Numbered from the stretch's first letter, positions 11,850 to 24,200 are shown. The stretch: DNA of 64,000 nt from Epiperipatus broadwayi (GCA_028023455.1 JAQFVV010000568.1:62001-126000); one strand, 5' to 3'. Translations and numbers: made by a program. Notes: generated from the sequence alone by a model not told the origin.

Positions 11850-14800
11850 CTAGAAATACAAAGAACTGATATATTATAATACTCAATGGGAATGAGCACA
11901 ATCACCTCATGGAAAAGCAATACAATAAGGATGGAGGACTTTGTCTACTCTATTAAGCATACTCATAATTAACAAAGCCTAGCTCTGGGAGGCTAATGAA
12001 TACTAAACTAATAACAAGATATAAACATCACTTAAACTGACTAATTTATCAATAAGAATTTTTAAAATACAATGTGTATACTCATTATCAGAACCAACAA
12101 AGCAAACTATGTCAACTGACTAATATAAAAATTACTTAAAAATTAAATGCATATAATAATTCTAGGCAAAGGTACAATGAACACATAATAAAATATATTA
12201 AATACTTAAATATAATAGCTAGTTGACATTAAAAAGATTGTGAATTAAATGTGAAAAATTAATTCTCAATGCTTATATAAAAATAATTGTGGTTATTGTA
12301 ACTATAGCATTCATAAAACAAATGAATGGAAAACCCTCTTTTAAACCTTTTTGGCTGATTAAAAAAATAAAACTGAGTGAAATACCACACCTTTAAATGA
12401 GCTAAGAATGAGATATTAAATTCTCTGAGAAAAAAATTATTGAATATAAGTTAACTTGTGAAACACTTAACAAATATAATAATATAAAATTACCTGAGAA
12501 TGGTAGAATTTGTACTCATTCTAATATACCCATTAAGACTAAGGTTATAACATTAATTTACCTGGCATATTTATGCTAATAGTATCACTTTTTTTAAAAA
12601 AATATACAGCATAAATATTTTTCTGTTTTTTTTTTTTAAACCAATAAAAACACAAAATAGAATAAATAAAAAATACAGTAACTTCAGTTCATAGCTTTGG
12701 CTTCCTCCATACTGGCTTTCTGTTCAAGACATTTATATAGTTTATTGAATATTTTTAATCTGATGGTGTGTGAATATTTTTAATCTGATGGTGTGAAGCT
12801 TCTGGTCAAAACATTTTATCATAAGCATGGCAATGATTTCTAAATGAAACATGTTTAATAGTTATTTACAGTTAAAATAATTTCTTCCTTTAAAGATATT
12901 TTTTTTAGTTCATAATAAGAATAAGCCAGCAATAGAATGGTAAGTAAAGCAAATTATTCAGCTGAAAATATTATTATGGGATCCTCGGTTTGCATGTACA
13001 ATAATATAGCTTCAGTTTAATTCCTTTTTTTTAACAGAACGCATTTTTAAAACAGCTTATTTTTCTTTAAAAAAAAAATTATTTTCTCATACAATATTTT
13101 AAAATTTGCATGCCAATAATTTTTCTTTATGCTTCTTAACATAAGAGTGGGATTATTTTGCAAGTAGAAATTTCCATCTGTTTAAAGAACTAGGAACAAT
13201 TGTCACCAATTTCACATATAGATATAAGCAAATGTAACAATTCATTATAACTTATACTTTATATCTGACAGATAAAATTCATCCTTCATTAATTTAGTGC
13301 AGAATATTTTTCTTTTATAAAAATACTTTAGAAACAGGCAATTATTGTAATGTATAGGTGATGTGGAATCAGCTTTAAATGAATTTAAAAAAACAAGGGT
13401 ATTGACGCATTTCAACTATAATAAAGTTTACTACAAATGTCTTTCAATTTTCTACATTTTAGTTTTAGGCTATTAAAATAATAACTAAGCAATTTTCGAC
13501 TATAAAAGTTCAGTGCAATAAAGACATTTAGCCACAGATATATTAACTGTCTATATCTTCATTTCATTTCACAGTAGATATAAGTTATATAATTAGGAGA
13601 TAAGATAGCAGATATAAATTTTCTTTAAACATTTTACTATAGCTTTAAAACATTAATTGAAAGTCAATATCAAGAAATAGTTAACTTTGGTTTAGCAGTT
13701 GCAATTCAAGATTTTAGAACAATTAGATATACTTTTAACATACTTTTGCTTTAAAAAAATAAACTTTTTAAATAATTACAACTTTTTTTAGGAGAAGAAA
13801 AGTTTCAGGATACATCAAAATTCAAGAACATGCACACCTCAGCAAAATAAAACCTACTATTTATATCCTGATGATTTCTACCCCTCCTCAAATTTTCATG
13901 TCAATTTTTTTAATACAACCAATCAATATAATTTATTCCATTTTAACTGTAATTTTTTAAAATCAGCTGGAAAATTAATCACTGATGTAATTTTGATCTA
14001 TTTATTTGAAAACTACATGGGTTAATGACTAAATTAAAAGTTAATTATTAGTTGTTTTTTTGTAACATTTAAAAAAATTGTATTACATAAAATAAACAAT
14101 AGAAAAACCAATATAAAATCAAACTAGTTTTTATTTATCAAAAAATCAAACTAGTTTTCATTTATCAAAATTTTTTAAATATCTAATTCATGTGATTTTA
14201 TTCATTCATTTGTTTTCTTGTTTTTAATTAATATTGTAGTTAAATTACTATTTATTACTTTACTTTTTACATCTCCATGCATGCATAGACACTCACACAG
14301 GGATGATCTTTTAACCTGAACTCCACTAATTATAACTTTTTAACAACTACAAATAAAATATTAAGGAATATTAGATTAGAAATAACTTAACAGGTTAAGG
14401 CTAATTTACATTAAACATTTAAATATTATTTGACTGCTTTAATAAAATTTAAAGATTACTTTTAAATCAACTGTACTTTATATTATTTATAATATTAACT
14501 TAATTATTAGTTACAAACTAGAAATAAACATAACCAAAAATTATTTTATAATATATATAACATTATTTATTAATTAAAAAAAAATTAACCCAATATGTTT
14601 CCTACAAAACTAATTACCAACATGCTACTGACTTTATACCCATAATCATATAAAATTTACTAAATATTACAATATTATCCATTATTATGATATTTTATTC
14701 ATTAACAAACTAATTTATTTTTTTTATCATTATTTTTTTAAAAAAAACAGATAATTGCAAATAAATAGTTAAGCTAAGATAAACTCTGGCATCTGATGGA

Positions 14801-16800
14801 GCCAAATAAAGTTTAATTTATGTACAATATATATATATTAAAGAAAAAAGTCAGAGAAAAGCAGCTACAAAAAAAATAGAATTCAGAGAGGTGTCAGATA
14901 GATATTTTTAAGAAGCTATATATCAAAATTAGCGAATAGTTTATGTTGGCTTTTTCAGTGTTACTAAAAGAAAAGAATGGGGTTATGAGATGAGTTCCAG
15001 TGAGGAGAGGGGTACCATGTTCCAGTCATCTGATTGCTGATAGAAAGACTAAGCCTGCCTTATTAATAAATCATTAATAGACTTTCTCAAATCAAGTGCT
15101 TGGTCCACTATATGAAGATTCCAGTAAACTCTTATAAAGTTTTAAAATTTCAAATAATAAAAATATGTTTAAACAATTTCCTAATCACAACTATAACATA
15201 TATACACACTAGTTGTTTTAAGTTTTAATATTTTTTAGGTTTTTTTTAATGTAAATTTGCTGGTTTAAAAATGTTTTATTATTATTTTGTTACTAATCCT
15301 ATTGTATTTGTAAGACTTATAGGATGAAGGAATTAGTTTAATAAAAATACAAACCCCTTAATCAGTCATCTTTATCCTACTTATTTATTTACCTAATACT
15401 AACCTTATTTCATAATGGGTTACTTCAATCACTATTCATATAATTATTTTTCAAATCTATTAAAATTAATTAGTTTAGTAAAATTGATCAATTCTCTAAA
15501 TAAATTCATGAGAAAATATTCATAATTTATATATATTAAATTAGATTTCGATATATTGTAAATATTAAAAATATATAATTTTCAAAGTTTCATACCAATT
15601 TTTTTTTACTTTTAAATAATTTGTTAAATGTTTTGATTAAAAACTACATTCTTTCGAAAGCCTCAAATTCTCAAAAACAACATAAAGTTTTATTAATTGA
15701 AAAAGATAAAATTCAATTTCTAATTAAAAATTTCAGATTTAAGAATTATTTCCTAATTAGAAAGGAATTAAAAATTAGTTTAAACCTTATCGAGGAATGT
15801 ATTTGAAAACAACTAATTGATAATAATGGGTGATCTGGACAATATATATGCCTGAAAAGTCAGAGAAGGGTTAGTTTGTTTAGTGATGAATCTTAAAAAT
15901 TAAATACATCATGATAGAGGCTAGAACATCAGAATTGCTATGTCCTAAACAGAAATCTTCATGAGCTCTGAACCTTTTCGATCGATAAGTTGTAAAATTA
16001 TGGAGGCTACTAAAATTGTCCAATAATCAATCAATGGTGCTATTTTCAACAACGAGGTCAACTTAGACCAGGAGGGTAATCTATTTCTATAGAATTAAAC
16101 TTTTGTTCGAACTTTATTTTACTCTCCTACTATTTAAGAGCCTTTATTCTTTAATGTAACAATTTTTATAAAAACTTTTATTCAATAAATCTATCTCATA
16201 ATTCTTTAAATTCTGTCTTTAAACTTTTCTTTTCTTACCTGCAGTATTTAATATTATTTGTACTTTATTAATTTTATTTAAAATTATATCCAATAATCTT
16301 TCAACTCGAGTTTTTATTTCCTCACCAAATAAGATAATATAAATTTTAAATAGTTATCCCATTAGAATTAAATTTAAGTTCTATTAATCATCATCAAAAA
16401 AATTATTTTTATATTTTTATAATTGGCTAATAATCAATTATAGCCCTTTTCACCTATGTCCCACCCCTAAGGTACAAGTTATCTCCACAAAATGTTAAAA
16501 AATGATTTTTGTTCCACTAATATATATTTATTCAATATAACCTTAAATTTTTATTTTCTTTTGGGGAGAGACATAGAATCCAATATTTAATTTCCATTCA
16601 TATGATAAGGACCCCATTATTATATTTATAAATTTTAAAGACTAGAGGTAACTAAGCAATTATTTTTTGAACAAAACAAATTATTATTATTATTAAATAT
16701 TTTCTAATATACTTGTTTCTTGTTCATCATTCTTTTATAATTATTTAAATTAACCCAACATATGATTCGATTTATAAAATTATTCAAAGTATATAAATTC
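11850..16800. other. AT-rich intergenic or intronic DNA
   Basis: No gene is supported. A perfect 25-bp tandem duplication containing TTTTTAATCTGATGGTGTG lies at 12746-12795. A near-perfect duplication of about 27 bp (AATCAAACTAGTTTTxATTTATCAAAA) lies around 14120-14170. The stretch at 14970-15060 has more mixed composition but no motif. At 16030-16070 the - strand reads AAGTTGACCTCGTTGTTG, close to a conserved motif near the 3' end of mitochondrial LSU rRNA (see findings). Confidence 0.5.
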
Positions 16801-16814
16801 TCAGATATTAGTTA

Positions 16815-16925
16815 CTGAGCTCTAGTCCCACACCGGACTGTTCTTGCGCCACGGGCGTTTCTGCACTGAGGGGTAGGTTTAATGTTTGTTGAGCGGTTTA
16901 ACATCGGGGGTCGAGACAAATTACT
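16815..16925 (-). other. GC-rich island, possible mitochondrial LSU rRNA relic
   Basis: About 110 bp stand out as GC-rich in otherwise A/T DNA. On the - strand the order AAAAAGTAATTTG, TCTCGACCCCCGATGTT, GTGCAGAA and GAGCTCAG resembles the order of conserved blocks near the 3' end of animal mitochondrial 16S rRNA. Spacing is off and intervening sequence is not recognisable, so a nuclear mitochondrial insertion is only a hypothesis. It could equally be a fragment of another GC-rich repeat. Confidence 0.25.
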
Positions 16926-17424
16926 TTTTGGCATCTCAAGGATATCACTAAATGAGTTTAAACAAAGAGGGGGAATGATTTATATAGATGATAAAAGTTG
17001 TATAAAACATTGATTTTATTCTTTAGATGTTCTTTCTCCCCATCACTTTACTTAATGTTGTTTTACTTTGTAATTGCAGACAAAAAGTAGTGAAGGATGA
17101 TGGGTGATATTATTTTTAGTTTTTGCAAATATATTTGCTTTGGTATGTCTCATATGGAACTTATGATTAATAAATAAGTAAAATATTTTCTTTTTTAATA
17201 TATGCTTCTCCATGGTAAATATATTTATGACTTTAGTTATTTTTTGAATAACAATTCATGTTCTCAAAATACATATGTATATAAGAACATTCTATATATG
17301 CAAAACTAAAAGCAAATCGCAGTTTTTATAATTTATAAATTTATTATGATGGAAACAGAATTTGAAATGTTATTATGGGTTAGTAATCTCTCCATTATTA
17401 TAATGTATTTTTATCTGTATTCAG
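16926..17424. other. AT-rich intergenic DNA
   Basis: Nothing supportable is seen. The TTGTAATTGCAG at about 17070 is acceptor-like but no open frame of note follows. Confidence 0.5.
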
Positions 17425-17427
17425 AAT

Positions 17428-17592
17428 TGTTATCATCAACCATTATCAATCAACTGCAAGATGAAAATCTCTCCAAGTTCAATCCATCTTCTCTGATCTT
17501 AACTTCTTTTCTCCACATCACCCTGCACACTTTCTTATTTCATTCATCAGTCATAAATGTGTTTTCTTTCTGGATCTTTTGCAATCTGTTAT
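17428..17592 (-). mobile_element. RTE-like LINE fragment D, 3' end only, antisense
   Basis: On the - strand this is a short relic of the RTE 3' terminus. The + sequence CATCAACCATTATCAATC at about 17434 is the complement of the GGATTGATAATGGTTG that ends copies A, B and C. The following CAAGTTCAATCCATCTTCTCTGATCTT continues as the complement of their C-terminal coding region. Homology fades by about 17590, so only about 165 bp remain, the expected product of severe 5' truncation. It carries an apparent + strand ORF that is just the antisense of the relic. Confidence 0.75.
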
Positions 17593-17949
17593 TAAGGTAT
17601 GCAAATTATTATTATATCTCTTAGTTAGATAATGGCCAGGGATGATCTCATGGGCATATTTGTAAATGTATAATGCCTGAAATATGCTTTATTCCCCAAG
17701 TTAGATTGCTATTAATTAATCCTTTCTTACCAGTCACTTTTCTCATACAGTTACAGTTTATCCATTCATGTGACTAAATAACTTGGCTTAATATATGTTA
17801 ATTTTTTCCTCAAGTATTACATCAGGTATATTATGTGCCATCTAGTTAAGTCTAATTACATAAGTTAATTTATTTTTTCTACCAGTTTTTAGGTTATTTT
17901 CTCCCACTGTATATCAGGTATATTAAGCACTATCTAGTTAGATATTGTT
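17593..17949. other. AT-rich intergenic DNA
   Basis: No gene seen. A phrase of about 20 bp (ATCAGGTATATTAxGxxCxATCTAGTTA) occurs twice, near 17822 and 17915, and marks the upstream edge of the tandem array that follows. Confidence 0.4.
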
Positions 17950-18410
17950 GAAAGTCTTTTATTTTTTCAATATTGATGAGATTTAGTATTAATTTTTTAA
18001 ATATTATTTTTTTAATTGTTTATACTCCAGGAAATAGTGTTGAAGGACAAAAGTTTTATTTGTTAAAATTACATAATGTAAATAGCTTTTTGATTTATTT
18101 CATAGGTTTTTGAAAATAGCATTTTCAATTTTTCTAATTATTGCTGAAAATTGTTTTTTGTCAAATGTATAATAAGCGTGTATTTTTCCAATTTTTTTTT
18201 GTTTTATTTTTTTAAATATTGTTGAGATTTAGTATTTTAGTTTTTAAACAATACTTTTTAAATTTTTATACTCTACAAATTACTGTTGAAAATGGATTTT
18301 TCCCAATTTTATTTTGTTTTATTTTTTTGAAAATTGATGAGATTTAGTATTATAGTTTTTAAACATTTATTTTTATTTTTTATACTCTGTGAAATACTTT
18401 TGAAAAAGAT
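17950..18410. repeat. Diverged tandem repeat, unit about 118 bp
   Basis: GATGAGATTTAGTATT or GTTGAGATTTAGTATT occurs near 17976, 18217 and 18335, each followed by TTTTAAA, then TATACTC, then a GTTGAAA-like phrase. The intervals of about 241 and 118 bp fit a unit of about 118-120 bp with one decayed copy. No coding potential. Confidence 0.5.
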
Positions 18411-20220
18411 GAGTATGGGTTAATTTATTTTTCCTGCCATTTTTTAGGTTAATTTTTTCCTGCCATTTTTTTAATATGTGCTTTTAAGCAATGTCATTTA
18501 TCCTTTATATGTGTCAGCATTGTTTTTGAAAGTATTTTAAAATTCAAAATGACATCGAGCACATACTATATCAGAAGTGGATAAATTGAAATAAAATATA
18601 GTGCATGGATTTTAAAGAAAATACTGATATTCTTAGCACTAACCCAGGATCATTTATCATCATAATCACAAGATGCCAATACACATCATTTTCATTTAGC
18701 TATTATGTTGTGCACTATAAAGTTCCAGTTAATCAAACTATTTCATTGCTGAGAGAATCAATTTTTATTTATTTAGAGGATGCCAATGCCTCTAGACTCA
18801 CTGATCATTGCATTGCATCATCAATTCGAAACAAATAACTAAAATAGGATTGTGATTTTCTTTTCTTGTCATGTAAATCTTTTATATGAAATTTCCCAGG
18901 GCTTAACTATTAAACAAGCATATTGGCAACAGTATGCATTTCTCAAAATTTAATAATAAATTCAAATAAACTAAAATTAGCAATGTATCATAAAAAAATT
19001 GATATTTATGTTAAATATTATATTAAGAGAAGTCAAAAAATTTAAATGATAAATTGTTAATTACTAATAAATTGGAAAGCATGTATACATGCTCATCTTG
19101 AAAATAATATACAACAAATAATTCAAATAGTTCATATTTCAATTCTCTTTTTAATTTTTTTTAGATAGCCATCCATAGATAAAGTGTCTATTTATAATAT
19201 ATCAGTGAATGTCTCTCGCAAAATTTAATGTTCATAGTTAACCTTCATAGTTAAATTTAGCTTGCAAATATTTAATTAAATACAAGTTGGGAATAAATAG
19301 TGGCAAGCCAGAAAGTTATGCTGATTTATGTTTATTGTAGCATACATATAGATCTTTGGATCTAAGGCTCATTGGAATTTTTACTATTGACCTTTTTATG
19401 ATCCTTGTCAATTTTACAGTTAGACTAAAGCTTTTTGGAGTGATCTCTTTATGCTGAAATGTGTCTGCAAATGTTCCAGTTTTCACTCCCACATAACAAA
19501 TTAGTTTAGCAGATGAGTAGTCCTGGAAAGATACAATTTTCTTGACCCAGAGCTCCAAGAAACTTCCAGCCAAAAACATTAACAGACAAGAACAAGACCA
19601 GCTCAAAATTATGTGGTTTTTATACACCCAACCAATGTTAGGATTTCTGTGCATATATTTTTATCTTTTGTTTTATTTTCAGAATACAACTTGGTAATCT
19701 TGTACATTTCCTATTACTTTTTTAGTTACAGAGTCTTTTTTATAAATTATTTCAGCCATTTTTAATTACTGTGTAAAAGGTTTTTTCAGATTGTAATCAC
19801 TTGTGTTTATAATTATGTACTTTTGTTTATCAGGATAAGCAAGATGTATGCATTTCTACTCTTTCCATTTTTCACTTTAAGGAAGTAAATCATATCAAAT
19901 GCAAATAACTTTCATTGTATATATCAAAAAAATAAATTATGCTAATTAAAAATAAATAATCTAAACTGTGATTTTTGAACAATTTTTAAATTTTTACTTT
20001 TAGCTTTTATAATTATTAACAATACTAACAATCTCATGAACTATACATATTTTTATACAGTTGATTATATATCAGACCATGATGCATTAATCTAGTTCAA
20101 AGAACACAAGCTCTATAATTGTTACTGCAGTCAAGAGATGATGCAACACATAATATTCTAAAAACATTGAGAATTAGATCATCTGGAATAATTTTAACAA
20201 AAAATATAAGTTTATTAACA
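18411..20220. other. AT-rich intergenic DNA
   Basis: Two open stretches (18605-18838 on + with 77 codons, and 19316-19654 on - with 112 codons) are longer than most here, but neither shows a recognisable motif. The - one has a hydrophobic N-terminal part and a basic Ser/Lys-rich C-terminal part. I would not call either a gene without transcript evidence. Confidence 0.4.
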
Positions 20221-20325
20221 ACAATAAAATGATGTAATTAAAGTCTGCAGAATTCAGCTATAAATATATAAGCCTTCTGCTTCTGATTAATATACAAAAT
20301 TCAAATGATTACATTGTGATTTACA
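20221..20325 (+). repeat. 105-bp block shared with 22214-22318
   Basis: The block from ACAATAAAATGAT to TTACATTGTGATTTA, containing TCTGCAGAATTCAGCTATA, is repeated with few differences at 22214-22318, where it forms the centre of a foldback element. Here the inverted arms are missing. The two copies flank LINE copy B. Confidence 0.75.
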
Positions 20326-20515
20326 TATATGTTTCAATATACAACGCAGACATGCAGTATAATTTAAAAATAAAAATATTTGAATTGTCATGAAATAATA
20401 CAATAAATGATAAAAATTTGCCTTTACTAGATTTACATTATATATATATATATATATAAAAGAATTATATAGTAATAAAGAACAAGTACCTCCTATATCT
20501 ATTACATCATCTGAA

Positions 20516-22015
20516 TTGCCCAGAATTTTAAATGAAGATGTGAGACATGAGATTAAGTGTATGAAGAAAGGAAAGGCTCCAGGAAATGATAGAATTATAA
20601 TTGATATATTAAAAAAAAAAGGTGAAAAAATTGAAACACTTTTAGCAAAGTTATATACCAAATGTCTAAATGATAAAGATGTACCAGAAGATTGGAAAAA
20701 TACAGTAATAATATTAATATTTAAAAAAGGTGATAAAGAAGATATTAGAAATTACAGACCTATCAGCCTTTTATCAGTTTTATATAAACTTTTTACCAAG
20801 ATAATTACAACTTGTCTACAGAAAACTTTGGATTTTCACCAACCAAGAGAACAAGCTGTATTTAAAAGTGGTTTTAGTACAATAGATCATATCTAGGTAT
20901 TGAGAGAAGTCATAGAAAGGTCAAACGAATATGAGTTGTCATTATGTTTTGGATTTGTAGATTATGAAAAGGCATTCAATTCAATACACATTTCTTCAGT
21001 GATTAAAGCATTGGATCATCAAGGTATAGATCCAGGATATTGTCATATTTTAAAGAATATTTATAAAAATGCAACAGCAACAATTAGATTACATAATGAT
21101 ACTGGAAAAATCAAAATTGAGAAAGGTGTAAGACAATGTGAATCCATATCTCCAGAACTTTTTACAGCAGTGCTGCAAGAAGTATTTTGTGGATTAAAAT
21201 GGGAAACTAAAGGAGTGAAAGTAAATGGAGAGTATTTAAGTCATTTAGATTTTGCAGATGATGAAGTTGTTTTTGCAAATAATGCTTGAGAGCTGCAGAA
21301 AATGTTGCAGGAGTTAGCAGATGAAAGTAGAAAAGTAGGACTAAAGATAAATGTTAAAAAGACTAAAGTAATATTTAATCGATTTGCTCAAAATATGAAA
21401 ATAAAGATTGATTATGAAGAATTAGAAGAAGTTAACAGTTACAAATACCTTGGTCAGATTATTAATACAGATGGAAACATAATGGAGGAAATTAATCATA
21501 GAATTAAACTTGGTTGGAGTGCTTTTGGTAGAAATAACTTGATACTAAAAGGAAATATGCCTATGTGTTTGAAAAAAATGGTTTTTAACAAATGGGTTTT
21601 ATCAGTTCTTACTTATGTTTCTGAGACTTGGACACTTATTGGAAGAGCAATACAGAGACTTCAGACCACTCAAAGGAGTATGGAGAGATGTATGTTGGGA
21701 GTAACAAAAATAGATCGAAAATGCAATGTATTGGTAAGACAACAAACAGGTGTTACTGACCTTATTGAAAAAATTAAAAGATTGAAATGGAGTTGGGCTG
21801 GACATATTGCTAGAAGAGATGATAATAGATGGACAATTGAAATTTTAAACTGGATTCCAAGAGATTGTAAAAGACCCAGAAAAAGACCACATGTGAGATG
21901 GATGGATGAAATAAGAAAATGTGCAGGGGTATTGTGGAGAAGAGAAGCTAAAGATCGGAGAAGATGGATTAAACTTGGAGAGACCTTCATCCTGCAGTGG
22001 ATTGATAATGGTTGA
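20516..22015 (+). pseudogene. RTE reverse transcriptase and C-terminal region, broken
   Basis: Three consecutive open stretches (20516-20896, 20900-21289, 21302-22015) cover the RT fingers, palm and C-terminal domain. Breaks are a TAG at 20894-20896 where copy C has a Gln codon (C...ATCCAGG), and a TGA at about 21287-21289 where C has Ser. Palm motifs remain as FVDYEKAFNSI and FADDE, but the conserved RQGDS of copy C is RQCES here, and one catalytic-region residue changed to Asn in AFNSI. The C-terminal end retains WSWAGHIARRDDNRW and the WMDEIRKCAG block. It is non-functional as it stands. Confidence 0.88.

Positions 22016-22017
<2 letters not shown>

Positions 22018-22080
<63 letters not shown>
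22018..22080. repeat. (TA)n microsatellite, 63 bp
   Basis: Uninterrupted TA dinucleotide repeat at the 3' end of LINE copy B and the left border of the foldback element. Other TA tracts lie at 20439-20458, 22489-22517 and 23088-23109. The Tyr/Ile-repeat ORFs here are artefacts of the dinucleotide. Confidence 0.95.
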
Positions 22081-22084
<4 letters not shown>

Positions 22085-22447
22085 TTCAAAACAATACAAT
22101 CCTTAATACAGTAAAAATATTTTTAAAAAAACCAAATATATACCACAATTTAATACAAGTACTTTCAACTATCAACATAGTCATTGTCAACTAGATTCAT
22201 ATTGTATTATAAAAACAATAAAATGATAAAATTAAAGTCTGCAGAATTCAGCTATACATATATAAGTTTTCTGCTTCTGATTAATATACAAAATTGAAAT
22301 TATTACATTGTGATTTATAATACAATTTGATCTAGTTGACAATGACTATGTAGATAGTTGAAAGTACTTCTATTAAATTGTGGTATATATTTGTTTTTTA
22401 AAATATTTTTACTGTATTATGTATTGTATTATTTTGAATAATTATAT
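22076..22447. mobile_element. Foldback/MITE-like element, arms about 130 bp
   Basis: The left arm 22079-22210 (TATAATTATTCAAAACAATA...) is the near-perfect reverse complement of 22312-22445 (...TATTATTTTGAATAATTATA). The 105-bp centre, 22214-22318, is the block also found at 20221-20325. The element is bordered by TA dinucleotides on both sides, which suits a TA target duplication of the Tc1/mariner type. It has no coding capacity. Confidence 0.8.
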
Positions 22448-22485
22448 ATATTTTATTATAATTGGAATGCAGACATTGATTAATA

Positions 22486-22516
<31 letters not shown>

Positions 22517-22520
<4 letters not shown>

Positions 22521-22600
22521 TAAATTATTATATTCCACATATATGCATATATATATATATATATATGCATGCATATATGTGCAATATAATAATTTATTAA
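22517..22600. repeat. Short inverted repeat, arms about 34 bp
   Basis: TTAATAAATTATTATATT at 22517 pairs with AATATAATAATTTATTAA ending at 22600, continuing inward through ACATATATGCATAT and its complement to a (TA)n/TGCA centre. It could be a small foldback element or a cruciform-prone microsatellite edge. It lies 70 bp right of the larger foldback element. Confidence 0.65.
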
Positions 22601-23109
22601 CATACTTAAATCTTTATATATGAATAAAACAAATGATTAAAATTTTTAAGTCATCTTTTAATTATACAAATGGCATATGTTATGTTTACATAAAATGCAT
22701 ATATATCGACACATATATGTATGGTATATTAATTTATTACATAATTAATTCAATATTGAAAGTCAAATATCGATTCATTATTTTAACAGTAAGGTTTTTT
22801 TCTCTGCTAATTACAATTTTCTTTTTTTTTTTAAAAAAAAAAAAGTAATATCAATTTTTTGACAATTGATAAAAGTTTTTTTGTTATTGTTTTTTAATGG
22901 GGGACTCTAAAAAGATTTGTTTATTTGATTTCTTTTTTTTTTATAAAAGTATAGGAAAGTCATTGAATGAATTCTTTATTCTTAGATTTTTAATACAAAT
23001 AAATTTATTTACTTGTTTTACACTTTTTTTAAAAATATAGACTTTAAATATTATTTTCACTAATAAAATTATTTAAAATAACAGTCTTGATATATATATA
23101 TATATATAT
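22601..23109. other. Low-complexity A/T DNA
   Basis: T-rich and A-rich runs around 22810-22850 and a (TA)n at 23088-23109 just ahead of the 5' region of LINE copy C. No gene. Confidence 0.5.
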
Positions 23110-23443
23110 GTTTATTTGGCTGCAGAAAGGAGTTTGCTATTAACTGAAAGGAGACCCTTTGATTCCTCTTGGAGGCCTTAAAGGAACCGAGCAAGGCAAA
23201 TTCCTAATGTCCACTCCATACGTTGTTGTCGTTGCAGCTGTTATTACTATGTGATTATTCATATAGTATATGAAAATGGATGGGCTGCTCACCAACACGC
23301 ATTAGCCAGGGTGGTGAGTTTATTGGCTTTTAACCTCTGAGTTTAAAATCAAGAAACACCATGGTCTTTGTTCTCAGTGCCTGATAAGGCAGAATGAATG
23401 TTTGTGTAAATGATAAATATTTTTCCAATACATATATACAATT

Positions 23444-24034
23444 ATGACAGACAAAAACAAAGCATGGCCCTTATTCCCAGGAGGCTGTAAAGTCACCAAG
23501 CAAGGCAGCGGTTGGTGGCCAAAGGCGGAGGGTGCTAAGAATCCCCTGATTGTGGACCCAGGCTGCCATTTGATGATGACTTTTTATTTGGGTACTTACA
23601 ACCTCAGATCACTTTCAAGTGAAGGAAGATTGCAAGAATTAGAAGAAGACCTGTCTTATATTAAATGGGACATTATTGGACTTTGTGAAGTTAGAAGAAA
23701 AGGTGAAGAAACAATTGATTTAAAAAGTGGACATATACTCTATTTTAAAGGCACACATATTGGAAATACAAGTGGAGTAGGATTCATTATAAATAAAAAG
23801 TGGAAGAACAATATTGTGGAGATTGATGGGGTATTGGACATAGTGGCAAGAATAGTTATACAAGTTAATAGCAGATACCAAATGCAGATAATTCAGGTTA
23901 ATGCCCCAACAAGTTCTCATAGTGATGAAGTAATAGAAGATTTTTATATGGATGTACAAAAGCTTTTGATCAGAGTAAACAACACTTTAAAATTGTTATT
24001 GCAGACTTTAATGCTAGAATTGGTAGACAAATGA
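23444..24034 (+). pseudogene. RTE apurinic-like endonuclease domain, frameshifted
   Basis: The 196-residue open stretch begins in the leader. From about residue 50 it matches an exonuclease-endonuclease-phosphatase fold: TYNLRSL (the Asn motif), IIGLCEVRRKG (catalytic Glu, usually within QETR-like context), SGVGFIINK and QVNAPTSSHSDE. This domain nicks target DNA to prime reverse transcription. A frameshift at about 23990 ends the ORF; in another frame the expected FNARIG block follows, and then TAG and TAA stops at about 24050-24115. Met23444 may not be the true start, because the N-terminal 45 residues look like translated leader. Confidence 0.8.
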
Positions 24035-24200
24035 AAGATGAAATTGTGTAGGTAATTTTGGTTATGGTAATAGAAATGAGAGAGGACATAGACTTCTGGA
24101 GTTTGCAGAAAAATAAAAACTTTATATTATGAATTCATTTTTTGAGAAAATTGTTAAAAAGAAATAGACATGGAAGCATCCAAATGAAGGTACACAAGAA

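Larger units (their letters stand above)
20460..22080 (+). mobile_element. RTE-like LINE copy B, 5'-truncated, between (TA)n tracts
   Basis: Homology to copy C begins at AGAATTATATAGTAATAAAG (C position about 24844) immediately after a (TA)n run at 20439-20458. It continues to the 3' end of the element at about 22017, where the usual TGATGA tail gives way to a 63-bp (TA)n tract. Copies B and C differ at only a few percent of positions by eye, so B is a recent insertion. Both B borders are TA microsatellite, as would be seen if the element had landed in a TA repeat or if its tail had been converted and expanded. Confidence 0.88.

Noticed and set aside
15621-15806. 61-codon Lys/Ile-rich ORF
   Set aside because: Typical of A/T-rich random sequence, no motif, no splice or promoter context.
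21670-22194. ORFs of alternating Tyr and Ile on both strands
   Set aside because: They are translations of the (TA)n microsatellite at 22018-22080.
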